Of a DNA stretch of 57,121 nucleotides, positions 44,709 through 52,713 are shown piece after piece. Below the pieces are notes generated by a model. That model did no database searches. It was not told where the DNA came from and saw nothing but the letters and a program-made list of their open reading frames with translations. The stretch lies in the NCBI GenBank assembly GCA_035575515.1, contig DATLXU010000095.1, forward strand, positions 1 to 57,121, given 5' to 3'. The position numbers and the translations under genes were made by a program. Position 1 is the first letter of the stretch. Each line of letters begins with the position of its first letter. This DNA is from DATLXU01 sp035575515 (lineage in GTDB: Bacteria; Acidobacteriota; Blastocatellia; UBA7656).

Positions 44709-45448
44709 CTCAGTTTTATTTCGCCCGAAACTACCTCGCGGCGCTCGCCACTCTCAAGCTCGATGATGAGTGAGCCGGTAGGTGTAAGCCCGCGCGTTAC
44801 GCCTTCGATTATCCCATCAGCAGATTCAATTCGCACGGCGCAATCGCGCGCGTAACTTGATAGGCTCTCCCATTGCGCGATGATTTCGCGTGGTCGAGCA
44901 ATCGCGATTCTGTACCAGCGTTCAAGCCTGTCGAGAAGTGGCGCGAGAAAATTATCAGGCGTTACCAGTTGGCCGCTTTCGATCACAAGCGATGTGGCCG
45001 TGTCGCGAATCTCTTCAACAAATTCGCGTTGGGCGAGATTCACGCCGATGCCCATCACGAGATATTGAATCCGCCCCTGCTCAATAGCCGATTCAACGAG
45101 TATCCCACAAATCTTTTTGCCTCTCACCAGCACATCATTTGGCCACTTGATGTCAGGCTTGATTTTGAAATCTATTGCTAGCGTTTCGGCGACGGCGACT
45201 GCTGCGGCAAGCGTTATGACGGGCGCGCGAGCAGGGTCAATTTCGGGCCGAAGTATCACAGAGAAGTAAAGCCCTTCGCCTGCGGGTGACGACCACTGGC
45301 GGCCATGTCTGCCGCGCCCTGCGGTCTGCTCGTAAGCAAGCGCCGTCACCCCTTCATCAGCGCCGCCTGCGGCCAACTCTCGCGCATAGTCATTTGTAGA
45401 AGCGAGGCGGTCGAATCGAAGAACTGTTGAGCCGATCTTGGTTGTCAT
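44651..45448 (-). CDS. birA: Biotin--[acetyl-CoA-carboxylase] ligase
   Basis: A 265-residue ligase attaching biotin to carboxylase carrier domains. Motifs are RFDRLASTNDYA, TAGRGRHGRQWSSPAGEGLYFSV and the WPNDVLVRGKKICGILVE biotin site. MGIGVNLAQ and a C-terminal small beta domain (GIIEGVTRGLTPTGSLIIELESG) follow. No N-terminal DNA-binding HTH is present, so it is unlikely to be a repressor. The ATG at 45448 lies 6 bases downstream of heptamer array I, without a visible ribosome site. The last 16 residues (EVPSPKSEIDRT...) are encoded by the right arm of element H. Confidence 0.95.
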   Translation of the reverse strand: MTTKIGSTVLRFDRLASTNDYARELAAGGADEGVTALAYEQTAGRGRHGRQWSSPAGEGLYFSVILRPEIDPARAPVITLAAAVAVAETLAIDFKIKPDIKWPNDVLVRGKKICGILVESAIEQGRIQYLVMGIGVNLAQREFVEEIRDTATSLVIESGQLVTPDNFLAPLLDRLERWYRIAIARPREIIAQWESLSSYARDCAVRIESADGIIEGVTRGLTPTGSLIIELESGERREVVSGEIKLRKFEVPSPKSEIDRTSSAS

Positions 45449-45453
45449 CAATC

Positions 45454-45534
45454 ATTGGTCATTTGCCATTTGTCCCTCGTCTATCGCCACCGGTCATTTA
45501 CCATCGGACAGCGGCTGAGCAACAAATGACAACT
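45454..45534. repeat. Heptamer element I at the LeuA-like / birA junction
   Basis: Eight in-phase units from 45454 to 45509: ATTGGTC, ATTTGCC, ATTTGTC, CCTCGTC, TATCGCC, ACCGGTC, ATTTACC, ATCGGAC. A short inverted partner with GTCATTTG (45458-45465) against CAAATGAC (45523-45530) ends at the stop codon of the upstream gene. Confidence 0.85.
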
Positions 45535-45944
45535 TAACCGCGCATGGCAAGCTCGACGAAGCGATTCGTTGCGTTGAGCGCGGCTTTGACTGCCGAGTCA
45601 ATCTCGCTTTCGCCCTTCTGACAGCTTCCGAAAACCTGAATGTTGCGGCCTTCAAAACTGACTTCGACGAGCACGGCTATAAGGTCTTTGCCAAGCGCGT
45701 TGACGTGGTCGAGGTCAACGAGCGAGCAGCGGAACCGGCCCTCGACGGCTTGCTCTATCGCCTTCAAAGTGGCTCTGGCAGCCGCTTTCAAGGGACTCTT
45801 GCCTTCGTTTGCTTCGATTGCAGAAGACCGGATTGGCTGCCCGCCAAAGGTGAAAAAAACTTCCGCGCGGCATTGCCCGTCCGCTTCTTCGTGCAAGGTG
45901 GTGCGATCAAATCGCAGGCGTTTTCGACCCGATGTGTTTGCCAT
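45534..45944 (-). CDS. Small protein resembling a stand-alone LeuA allosteric (dimer) domain
   Basis: The 136-residue protein has a beta-alpha pattern: VFFTFGGQPIRSSAIEANEG, PLKAAARATLKAIEQAV, SLVDLDHVNALGKDLIAVLVEVSFEGRNIQVFG and SEIDSAVKAALNATNRFVEL. The last part strongly recalls the C-terminal regulatory domain of isopropylmalate/homocitrate synthases (G-x-S-x-D-I-V-x-A-S-x-x-A-x-L-x-A-L-N-R). No catalytic barrel is attached. A role in amino-acid sensing is inference. It lies between nadC and birA, with array J ending 10 bases from its ATG. Confidence 0.65.
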   Translation of the reverse strand: MANTSGRKRLRFDRTTLHEEADGQCRAEVFFTFGGQPIRSSAIEANEGKSPLKAAARATLKAIEQAVEGRFRCSLVDLDHVNALGKDLIAVLVEVSFEGRNIQVFGSCQKGESEIDSAVKAALNATNRFVELAMRG

Positions 45945-45954
45945 AATCCAAGCT

Positions 45955-46070
45955 CGGAGTTCAGAATTCGCGGTTCAGAGTTCGGTGTTCGGAGTTGAAA
46001 ATAAGGCGTATCGCTTCATTCGCAAATAATTCTTCTGGCATTTAACTCTGAACCCGCAACTCCGAACTTA
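45955..46070. repeat. Heptamer inverted-repeat element J between nadC and the LeuA-like gene
   Basis: Left array 45955-45996 is exactly six units: CGGAGTT, CAGAATT, CGCGGTT, CAGAGTT, CGGTGTT, CGGAGTT. The right array 46044-46070 holds AACTCTG, AACCCGC, AACTCCG, AACTTA, its inverse complement with drift. It ends 4 bases from the nadC stop codon (46075). Confidence 0.92.
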
Positions 46071-46074
46071 AACT

Positions 46075-46926
46075 TCACAGGGGCTTAATCTTCAGGCTTA
46101 TATCGACGGCTCTGGCTGAATGAGTGATTGCTCCGACCGAGATCAGGTCAACGCCGCATTCCGCCACCGACCGCGCAGTATCAATCGTCACGTTGCCGGA
46201 AACCTCGATGATAGTACCGGGAGCCTGCTCTCTAATCAACCCTACAGCGCGGCGAATCTCTTCGAGGCTGTGATTGTCGAGCATAATCACGTCGGCGCGC
46301 GCCTCGATTGCTTCGCGCAGTTGAGCTTCGCTTGATACTTCGACTTCGATCTTCATCAGATGATGAACGCTGCTGCGCGCAAGCTCGATTGCGCGGCGCA
46401 CCCCTCCTGCGAGCGCGATGTGATTATCCTTTATCAGCACGCCGTCATCCAGCCCGAAGCGATGATTGAACCCGCCTCCGACTGTGACCGCGTATTTTTC
46501 TAGCGCCCGAAGACCGGGTGTAGTCTTTCGCGTATCAACTATTCTGGCGTTTGTTCCTTCGATTCTGTCGACGAAGGCGCGCGTCAGAGTCGCGACGCCT
46601 GAAAGCCGCTGCAAAAGGTTCAGCGCAGTGCGCTCGCCCGTGAGCAAAACATCAGCCGGGCCTTCAATGCGGGCGAACTCTGTGCTTGTTGAAATCCTGT
46701 CTCCGTCGTAGAAGCGCGATTCGAGTTGGATGGAATTATCGAGCGCGGCGAACACGGCTTCGGCTATTTCGAGACCGCAGAGCACGAAATCTTCTTTAGC
46801 CAGAAATCGCCCGCGCGCGCGCACTCCGCCGCGCACAGTTGCTTGCGTGGTAACGTCGCCGCGCCCGATGTCTTCCTTTAACAGGTCAGCCGCGTAGGCG
46901 AAGATAGTTCCAGGATCAAGTTCCAT
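46075..46926 (-). CDS. nadC: Quinolinate phosphoribosyltransferase (nicotinate-nucleotide diphosphorylase, carboxylating)
   Basis: A 283-residue NAD-synthesis enzyme converting quinolinate and PRPP to nicotinate mononucleotide. Motifs are LLKEDIGRGDVTTQA, the ERTALNLLQRLSGVATLT region, VDTRKTTPGLRALEKYAVTVGGGFNHRFGLDDGVLIKDNHI and IEVEVSS, DVIMLDN, and the phosphate-binding EVSGNVT. The start ATG at 46926 has no clear ribosome site and follows array K. NadA and NadB are not in the window. Confidence 0.96.
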   Translation of the reverse strand: MELDPGTIFAYAADLLKEDIGRGDVTTQATVRGGVRARGRFLAKEDFVLCGLEIAEAVFAALDNSIQLESRFYDGDRISTSTEFARIEGPADVLLTGERTALNLLQRLSGVATLTRAFVDRIEGTNARIVDTRKTTPGLRALEKYAVTVGGGFNHRFGLDDGVLIKDNHIALAGGVRRAIELARSSVHHLMKIEVEVSSEAQLREAIEARADVIMLDNHSLEEIRRAVGLIREQAPGTIIEVSGNVTIDTARSVAECGVDLISVGAITHSARAVDISLKIKPL

Positions 46927-46931
46927 GATCT

Positions 46932-47000
46932 GGTTTCAGGTTTCTAGTTTCTGGTCTCTGGTTTGAATTGCCAACTAGAAACCGGAGATCAGAAACTAGA
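46932..47000. repeat. Heptamer inverted-repeat element K at the valS/nadC junction
   Basis: The left array 46932-46966 is five units (GGTTTCA, GGTTTCT, AGTTTCT, GGTCTCT, GGTTTGA). The right array 46973-47000 is four units (AACTAGA, AACCGGA, GATCAGA, AACTAGA). The loop is only 6 bases. The right array carries the valS stop codon (46998-46996), and the left array ends 5 bases upstream of the nadC ATG. Confidence 0.93.
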
Positions 47001-49653
47001 TATTCCCCAATGTCGCAAGCGTCGCGCGCAGCTTTTCAATCTCAGCCGTAAGCTCGCCATGTCGCTCGCGCGTCTGCTCGACTACTTCGCGCGGCGCGCG
47101 TTCGACGAACGACGGATTGTCGAGCCGCGACTTCATGCCGTTTGCTTCCGACTCTTTGCGCGTTATCTCTTTCGTGATTCGCTCGCGCTCTTTAGCTATG
47201 TCAATCAACCCTTCGAGCGGCACGCCAATTTCGATGCCCGACACAATGTCGCGCGCGGCAGACTGCATTGCCGGGAGCGCTGCGGCCACGTTTATCTCTT
47301 CGACGCGAGCCAGACGCTTGATCTGTTCGGCGTTTTGCTCAATGAGCCACTGCACTGGCTCATCCGTCGTGCCGATGAACAACTTCAAGCGGCTGCCCGG
47401 AGGAATGTTCATCTCGGATCGGATGTTTCGCACTTTTGTTATCACAGCTATGAGCGTGTCCATCTGCTCGCGCGCCTGCGCGTCTTCGCGCGAGGCATCA
47501 GCCACAGGCCATTCCGCAAGCATTATTGACTCGCCCTCGTGCGGCAGCCGCTGCCAGATTTCTTCCGTGAGGTATGGCATCAACGGGTGAAGCAGTCTGA
47601 GGCTCGTTTCAAGAACGTAAGCGATTCTGCAACGCGCGGCCCGCGCTTCTTCGGTCTCTTCCTTCGATGCGACTAGCTGCTTTGATAATTCTATGTACCA
47701 GTCGCAGAACTGATCCCAGAAGAAATTATAAAGCGTCTGCGCCGCTTCGTTCATTCGATACTCTTTGAGCGCCGCAGTCACCTGCTCGATTGTCGTATTC
47801 AATTCCGCAAGTATCCAGCGGTCGGCCAGCGCGTCCGAATCAATCCATCGCGCTTCGATGCCTTGCTTGCCTTCGATATTCATCAACACAAAGCGCGAGG
47901 CGTTCCAGATTTTATTCGCGAAGTTGCGCGCTTCTTCGACCTGCGGGTGGCGACCTTCTTTTATCGGTGCGAAGCGAATGTCCTGTCCGCGCGCCGTCCG
48001 GACGAGCAGCGAAAATCGCAGAGCATCGGAGCCATAGAGTTCTATCAGGTCGAGCGGGTCAACGCCTGTGCCGAGCGATTTGCTCATTCGACGGCCCTGT
48101 TCGTCGAGCACCGTCGCGTAGATGTAAACATCGTGGAAGGGAATTTCGCCGATGAAATACATCCCTGTCATAATCATCCGCGACACCCACAGGTAGATGA
48201 TGTCACGCCCGGTGATCAGAACGGACGTCGGGTAGAATCGTTCAAGGTCCTCTGTTTGTTTTGGCCAGCCGAGCACCGCGTGAGGCCAGAGCGCCGAAGA
48301 GAACCACGTGTCGAGCACGTCGTCATCTTGCTTGATCGGTCTGCCGCCCGCTTTCGCTTTCGCTTCTTCTTCCGTGCGCGCGACGATGTAGCTGCCGTCT
48401 TCGGTAGTCCATACGGGAATGCGATGGCCCCACCAGAGTTGGCGCGAGATGGTCCAGTCGCGGATGTTCTCCATCCAATCAAGGTAAGTCTTCTCGTAGC
48501 GTTCGGGCACAAACTTCACTTTGCCTTGCTTCACCACGTCAATCGCGGGACGGGCGAGCTCTTTCATCTTCACGAACCACTGCTCTGATAAAAGCGGCTC
48601 GATGACCGTATGACACCGCGCGCACAGGGCGGTCGGCACAGTGTAGTCTTCGATCTTTTCGATCAGGTCTTGAGCCTCGAGGTCTTCAAGCACGCGCTCG
48701 CGCGCTTCGAATCGGTCAAGCCCGGCGTAAGGCGCTCCGGCCTCTTCGGTCATCCGCCCGTGCTCGTCAATGACTATTGGCTTTGGCAGATTATGGCGCA
48801 AGCCGACTTCAAAGTCGTTCGCATCGTGCGATGGAGTGACTTTCACCGCGCCGCTTCCGAATTCAGGGTTGGCGTAGTCGTCTGCGATGAGCGGAATCTC
48901 GCGGCCTACGAGCGGCAGACGGATTATCTTGCCGAACAGATTCTTGTATCGTTCATCGTTCGGATTGGCGGCGACAGCCGTGTCGCCAAGCATAGTTTCG
49001 GGTCGAGTGGTCGCGACTACGACGTAACCCGAACCGTCGGTGAACGGATAGCGCAGATGATAGAGCTTCGCCGCGCGGTCTTCATGTTCGACTTCGATGT
49101 CGGAGATTGCGGTCGAGCAGCGCGGGCACCAGTTGATTACGCGCTTGCCGCGATAGATAAGCCCGGCCTCCCACCAGCGCACGAAGCATTCCATCACCGC
49201 CGCTACGTAGCCTTCGTCCATCGTGAACCGCTCACGGTCCCACTCGAACGAGCAGCCCAGTCGCTTTAGCTGTGTGATAATGACCCCGCCGTACTGGTGA
49301 ACCCACTGCCATACGCGCTCGAGGAATTTTTCGCGTCCCAGATCGTGGCGCGAGATGCCTTCATTGCGCAGTTGTTTTTCGACGACGTTCTGTGTGCCTA
49401 TACCTGCGTGGTCTGTTCCCGGCACACAGAGCGTGCTGAAGCCCTGCATCCGCTTCCAACGGATGAGCACGTCGTGGATTGTGTAGCAGAGCGCATGGCC
49501 TATGTGGAGCGAGCCTGTGACATTCGGCGGCGGAATCGTAATCGTATAGGTCGGCCCGTCGCCTGACGGCTTGAAGTATCCGCGCTGTTCCCAGATGGGA
49601 TACCACTTCAATTCGACCGAGTGTGGCTCGTATGCTTTCGGAATATCAGTCAT
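46996..49653 (-). CDS. valS: Valyl-tRNA synthetase
   Basis: An 885-residue class I synthetase charging tRNA-Val. The HIGH motif is in PPPNVTGSLHIGHALCYT, the KMSKS motif appears as RRMSKSLGTG, and the editing CP1 domain spans about 190-345 (TTRPETMLGDTAV, PSHDANDFEVGLRHNL). A tRNA-binding helical domain and a C-terminal coiled-coil arm (ERERITKEITRKESEANG) complete the normal layout. The start is the ATG at 49653, without an obvious ribosome site and 14 bases downstream of element L on the transcript. The stop lies in element K. Confidence 0.97.
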   Translation of the reverse strand: MTDIPKAYEPHSVELKWYPIWEQRGYFKPSGDGPTYTITIPPPNVTGSLHIGHALCYTIHDVLIRWKRMQGFSTLCVPGTDHAGIGTQNVVEKQLRNEGISRHDLGREKFLERVWQWVHQYGGVIITQLKRLGCSFEWDRERFTMDEGYVAAVMECFVRWWEAGLIYRGKRVINWCPRCSTAISDIEVEHEDRAAKLYHLRYPFTDGSGYVVVATTRPETMLGDTAVAANPNDERYKNLFGKIIRLPLVGREIPLIADDYANPEFGSGAVKVTPSHDANDFEVGLRHNLPKPIVIDEHGRMTEEAGAPYAGLDRFEARERVLEDLEAQDLIEKIEDYTVPTALCARCHTVIEPLLSEQWFVKMKELARPAIDVVKQGKVKFVPERYEKTYLDWMENIRDWTISRQLWWGHRIPVWTTEDGSYIVARTEEEAKAKAGGRPIKQDDDVLDTWFSSALWPHAVLGWPKQTEDLERFYPTSVLITGRDIIYLWVSRMIMTGMYFIGEIPFHDVYIYATVLDEQGRRMSKSLGTGVDPLDLIELYGSDALRFSLLVRTARGQDIRFAPIKEGRHPQVEEARNFANKIWNASRFVLMNIEGKQGIEARWIDSDALADRWILAELNTTIEQVTAALKEYRMNEAAQTLYNFFWDQFCDWYIELSKQLVASKEETEEARAARCRIAYVLETSLRLLHPLMPYLTEEIWQRLPHEGESIMLAEWPVADASREDAQAREQMDTLIAVITKVRNIRSEMNIPPGSRLKLFIGTTDEPVQWLIEQNAEQIKRLARVEEINVAAALPAMQSAARDIVSGIEIGVPLEGLIDIAKERERITKEITRKESEANGMKSRLDNPSFVERAPREVVEQTRERHGELTAEIEKLRATLATLGNI

Positions 49654-49667
49654 AGTTTTAATCTTAA

Positions 49668-49723
49668 GCGGTCAGCCATAAGCACTCAGTAATCGGTAAA
49701 GCTGAATGCTTATAGCTGACCGC
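49668..49723. repeat. Inverted repeat element L upstream of valS
   Basis: GCGGTCAGCCATAAGCACTCAG (49668-49689) matches the inverse complement of 49702-49723 at 20 of 22 positions around a 12-base loop. Units are GCGGTCA/GCCATAA/GCACTCA. The loop and arms resemble the other 7-nt elements. Confidence 0.85.
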
Positions 49724-49805
49724 CGATTGAACTATTAATTAAAAGCGATGAGAGAGTGATGGTCAACCTCGCGTTATCATCGCAGGCTTGAAAGCGTCAT
49801 CATAC

Positions 49806-50135
49806 TCATAACTCCTCGCCCGTTCCTACATCCTCGACATTCAACCCATTCCGTTTCCACATGCGAATGACTCGCGGGCGGTCTTCAATCACAAGCTCTA
49901 CGTTCGATTTGTCGAAATGCTTGTCGAGGATCTCTTGCTTCACGATGTCGTCCGGCCTGTAGTCTTCGGCATTGCGCATGAACAACGCTTTGAAAGGAAC
50001 ATCGTGCAACTTGAGCCATTCCAAAGTCGCATCGCGATAATCGTCGGGCCTGCCGCTCACGACGCAGATGTTATAATCCGCCGCCATCTGCTGCACGCGC
50101 TCGATGACTTTGCCGACGGGTTTGTCTTCGCGCAT
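49806..50135 (-). CDS. Truncated HAD/polynucleotide-kinase-3'-phosphatase-like protein
   Basis: The 109-residue frame starts at MREDKPVGKVIERVQQM and contains CVVSGRPDDYRDATLEWLKLHD, FMRNAEDYRPDDIVKQEILDKHF and VIEDRPRVIRMWKRNGLNVEDVG. This is the C-terminal part of the HAD phosphatase family related to the phosphatase of bacterial PNK. The N-terminal DxDGT nucleophile motif is absent. The frame continues upstream only about 50 bases (KRKRWKKFFEL) before a stop inside a hairpin, and no other frame supplies it. It is probably inactive or a pseudogene. Confidence 0.6.
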   Translation of the reverse strand: MREDKPVGKVIERVQQMAADYNICVVSGRPDDYRDATLEWLKLHDVPFKALFMRNAEDYRPDDIVKQEILDKHFDKSNVELVIEDRPRVIRMWKRNGLNVEDVGTGEEL

Positions 50136-50206
50136 CAGTTCGAAGAATTTCTTCCATCTCTTGCGCTTGCCTCTGATTGAAGCGCAATCAGGTTTTAAGG
50201 CGGGAA

Positions 50207-50234
50207 GGGGAGAGATTCATCACAATCTCTCCCC
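50207..50234. terminator. Hairpin after the receiver-protein gene
   Basis: GGGGAGAGATT (50207-50217) pairs perfectly with AATCTCTCCCC (50224-50234) around CATCAC. It is 46 bases downstream of the receiver gene's stop and probably ends its transcript; there is no clear U-run. Confidence 0.7.
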
Positions 50235-50279
50235 CTGATTTGAAACGGTGTTTTCTGTTGGCTGAAAAACAAAGCTCGC

Positions 50280-52304
50280 TCACATTTTCTTTGCCAGAGA
50301 TTCGCGCGCGAGCTTTTCTATGACTCGCTCGACCACATCGGGCACAACTTCCCATGCTATCTCGCGCACAACGGCGTCGCTAATTTGAGCCGTTACGCGC
50401 GCAACTATCTCGTCAATCTGCGCGGGCGACAACTGAACCGTTTGAGCGACAGGTTCGGCAGCGGCTTCAACGACAGTCGGAGCTTCTTCGACCATTGGAA
50501 CAGCCGCGCTCTCGACCGTATCTGTTTCAGTCGGAGCGAAATCGAATCCGGTTTCCTCAGCGCGAGATTCAATCGCTGGTTGAGTTGCCGGTTCGTCTAC
50601 CGCAACCGCTTCGATGTCTATCGGCGCAAAGCGCGTCTCCTCGACAGACCACTGTGCCGATGAAGTGAATGACTCATCGCTTCTGCTCGACGGCGCAACC
50701 TGCTCGACCACTGAGGCCGCTTGAGGTTCCACCTGCTCCTGCGCTGCGGAAGACTGAACGGGCGAGGCAAACTCAAAGGTTGAACCTGTCAACTCGACGT
50801 TTTCAGCCTGTGCCGATTCATTGCTCCCAGCGCTGAACATATCGAACGCGGGACCTGAATCCAAAGGCTCTGTTGCCGCAAACTGTTCGCTCGCCGCACC
50901 AGCCGCGCTTTCTGATTCTTCCTGCGCACCCGCCTCAATGGTTGCTGTATGAAATTCAGCATAAACTGGCGACGCCATTTCTATCGTAGCCTGCAGTGAT
51001 GGCTCGGAAACATTTTCAGTTGAAAACTCAAGCTCAAGCGCATCGCCAGCAGATGCCGGTGCAGGCGCAGCAGCGGCGCTCTCATCAGATAGAAGATCGC
51101 CGAGCGGGTTATCAACTGCAAGCTCGGTGAAACTCGAATCGCTTTCGCTACGGGCGGCGACCGGGACAGCTTGGGCTTCAATCGGTTGCGTGTCGGTCCT
51201 CTTCCAATCGGGTAATGTGCTTGGATCGAGCCGCTGCGTTATAAATCTGTCATGCTCTGTAACCACTGGCCTTGAAGATGACTCAGGCGACTCGTCTCTC
51301 ATTATCTCAAACAAATTTTCCTCTTCCGGGTTGAACGCCATCTCGCTCGGAATCGCTTGCGGCTCAGGCATATCTGATTTTTCAAAGTCGAGCACGACAT
51401 CTTCTGTTTCCGCCCCGAACATAGAAGGGACTCCCGCGCCTTTTGCTGATTGCTCGACTGCATCGCCAGCCTCAATCGCGACTGTGTGCGCCTCATGCGC
51501 GCTTGCGCCGTTGGCCGGGGACGGCATAACCATCTCGCTCGTTTGAATGCCCGCATCACCCAGATCAAGCGGCCCGACCGATTCGTTTGCAGCAAAATGC
51601 TCCGGCATCGTTGAAGACTGCGGCCACGAAGGCGAGCCCATTACCATCGTTTGATTGCCAAAAGATTCCGGCGCGAGGTTCAACTCAGCCACGCCTGGAT
51701 TTTCTATTTGCGCAGTTTCATCAAGGTCGAGCGGCGCGCTCTCATCAAATGATGCAATAGAATCGTTGTGGACGGCGACTGCGGGTTCGGCCTGCGGCAC
51801 AGGCTCTGTCATTGCAGCCAGGTCAATGTTGAGCGGGGGAGCGGACAACGGTCCCGTAGGCATCGGCTCAAGCGGCTCGACCGTTTCTTCTTCGGGCGCA
51901 GGCATGGCCGCAAGTGGTCCCGTTTGCTGAGGCGCGCTCGTGTTCATCAGCCTACGCACGGTTTCAATCAGCGCGCGAAACTCGAACGGCTTCGTCAGAT
52001 GATCGTCGGCCCGCACGCGCTTGGCTTCGGTCTGATCGAACGGCTCGAAGGCGCCAACCAGAAGGACAACGGGGATGTGCCGCGACTTGGGATTCTGCTT
52101 TATAGATTCGCAAAGCTCATAGCCGTTCTTGCCGGGCATGAAAATATCGGCTAGCACGAGGTCGGGATTGACTTCGGCCAACTGGCGCTCGGCCTGATCG
52201 CCGTTGCTCACAGCCACGACTTCGATGCCTTCTTCAGCGAAAGCGCGGTTAACGACCTTCTGAATAGTTATGCTATCGTCAGCGAGTAAGATTCTGCCTG
52301 TCAT
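50280..52304 (-). CDS. Response-regulator receiver protein with a long acidic low-complexity linker and conserved C-terminal helix
   Basis: A 674-residue protein. Residues 1-122 form a CheY-like receiver: acidic pocket DD9-10, phospho-acceptor D53 in LADIFMPGKNGYE, and Lys about 105 in LTKPFEF. About 480 residues of Ala/Glu/Pro/Ser-rich linker follow. Residues about 622-674 form a helical domain (LSPAQIDEIVARVTAQISDAV... EIAWEVVPDVVERVIEKLARESL). This C-terminal motif recurs in receiver proteins of Acidobacteriota and Deltaproteobacteria. No DNA-binding domain is present, so it probably acts by protein contacts. No sensor kinase is adjacent. Confidence 0.9.
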   Translation of the reverse strand: MTGRILLADDSITIQKVVNRAFAEEGIEVVAVSNGDQAERQLAEVNPDLVLADIFMPGKNGYELCESIKQNPKSRHIPVVLLVGAFEPFDQTEAKRVRADDHLTKPFEFRALIETVRRLMNTSAPQQTGPLAAMPAPEEETVEPLEPMPTGPLSAPPLNIDLAAMTEPVPQAEPAVAVHNDSIASFDESAPLDLDETAQIENPGVAELNLAPESFGNQTMVMGSPSWPQSSTMPEHFAANESVGPLDLGDAGIQTSEMVMPSPANGASAHEAHTVAIEAGDAVEQSAKGAGVPSMFGAETEDVVLDFEKSDMPEPQAIPSEMAFNPEEENLFEIMRDESPESSSRPVVTEHDRFITQRLDPSTLPDWKRTDTQPIEAQAVPVAARSESDSSFTELAVDNPLGDLLSDESAAAAPAPASAGDALELEFSTENVSEPSLQATIEMASPVYAEFHTATIEAGAQEESESAAGAASEQFAATEPLDSGPAFDMFSAGSNESAQAENVELTGSTFEFASPVQSSAAQEQVEPQAASVVEQVAPSSRSDESFTSSAQWSVEETRFAPIDIEAVAVDEPATQPAIESRAEETGFDFAPTETDTVESAAVPMVEEAPTVVEAAAEPVAQTVQLSPAQIDEIVARVTAQISDAVVREIAWEVVPDVVERVIEKLARESLAKKM

Positions 52305-52713
52305 TTCTTCCCCCTAGAAAACTGCGACCTTCGCTCAGGCTCATTGATCGTCGCATGAAATATCGAAGCAAGTTTCTCCTGTTAACCGGGGGCGAGTCTA
52401 GCTTATCGGTTCGAGCGCGCGCAAGCCTGAAACCTCAAGCAATCAGCGCACAGTGTTGATGTTCAAAGTCGAGCCAATTTGCAGGGGCTTTCAAGCCAGG
52501 AAGAGCAGCCGCGTTGAGGGCTTCGGTTGATAAAACAACGACTCGCGCATTTACCCACGACGGATGGTAACACAAAACTCCGCACATGTCTCTAGTAACT
52601 TCATGAATCGCGACAAGAGGGCAATCAGCCTTCAACAATCACCCGGAAAGCGGTTGTTCGCCAGTCAAAGAGACTTCTGAAGACCGACGGCTCTCTTGTC
52701 GCGCCTCACTTCG
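52305..52713. other. Intergenic region without a supported gene
   Basis: About 400 bases between the receiver gene and the end of the protease gene. A short minus-strand frame (52435-52638) has no ribosome site or recognisable composition. No RNA gene, repeat or clear terminator was recognised. Confidence 0.5.

Noticed and set aside
52435..52638. Minus-strand 67-residue gene between the receiver and protease genes
   Set aside because: No ribosome site, no recognisable features and poor composition; treated as non-coding.
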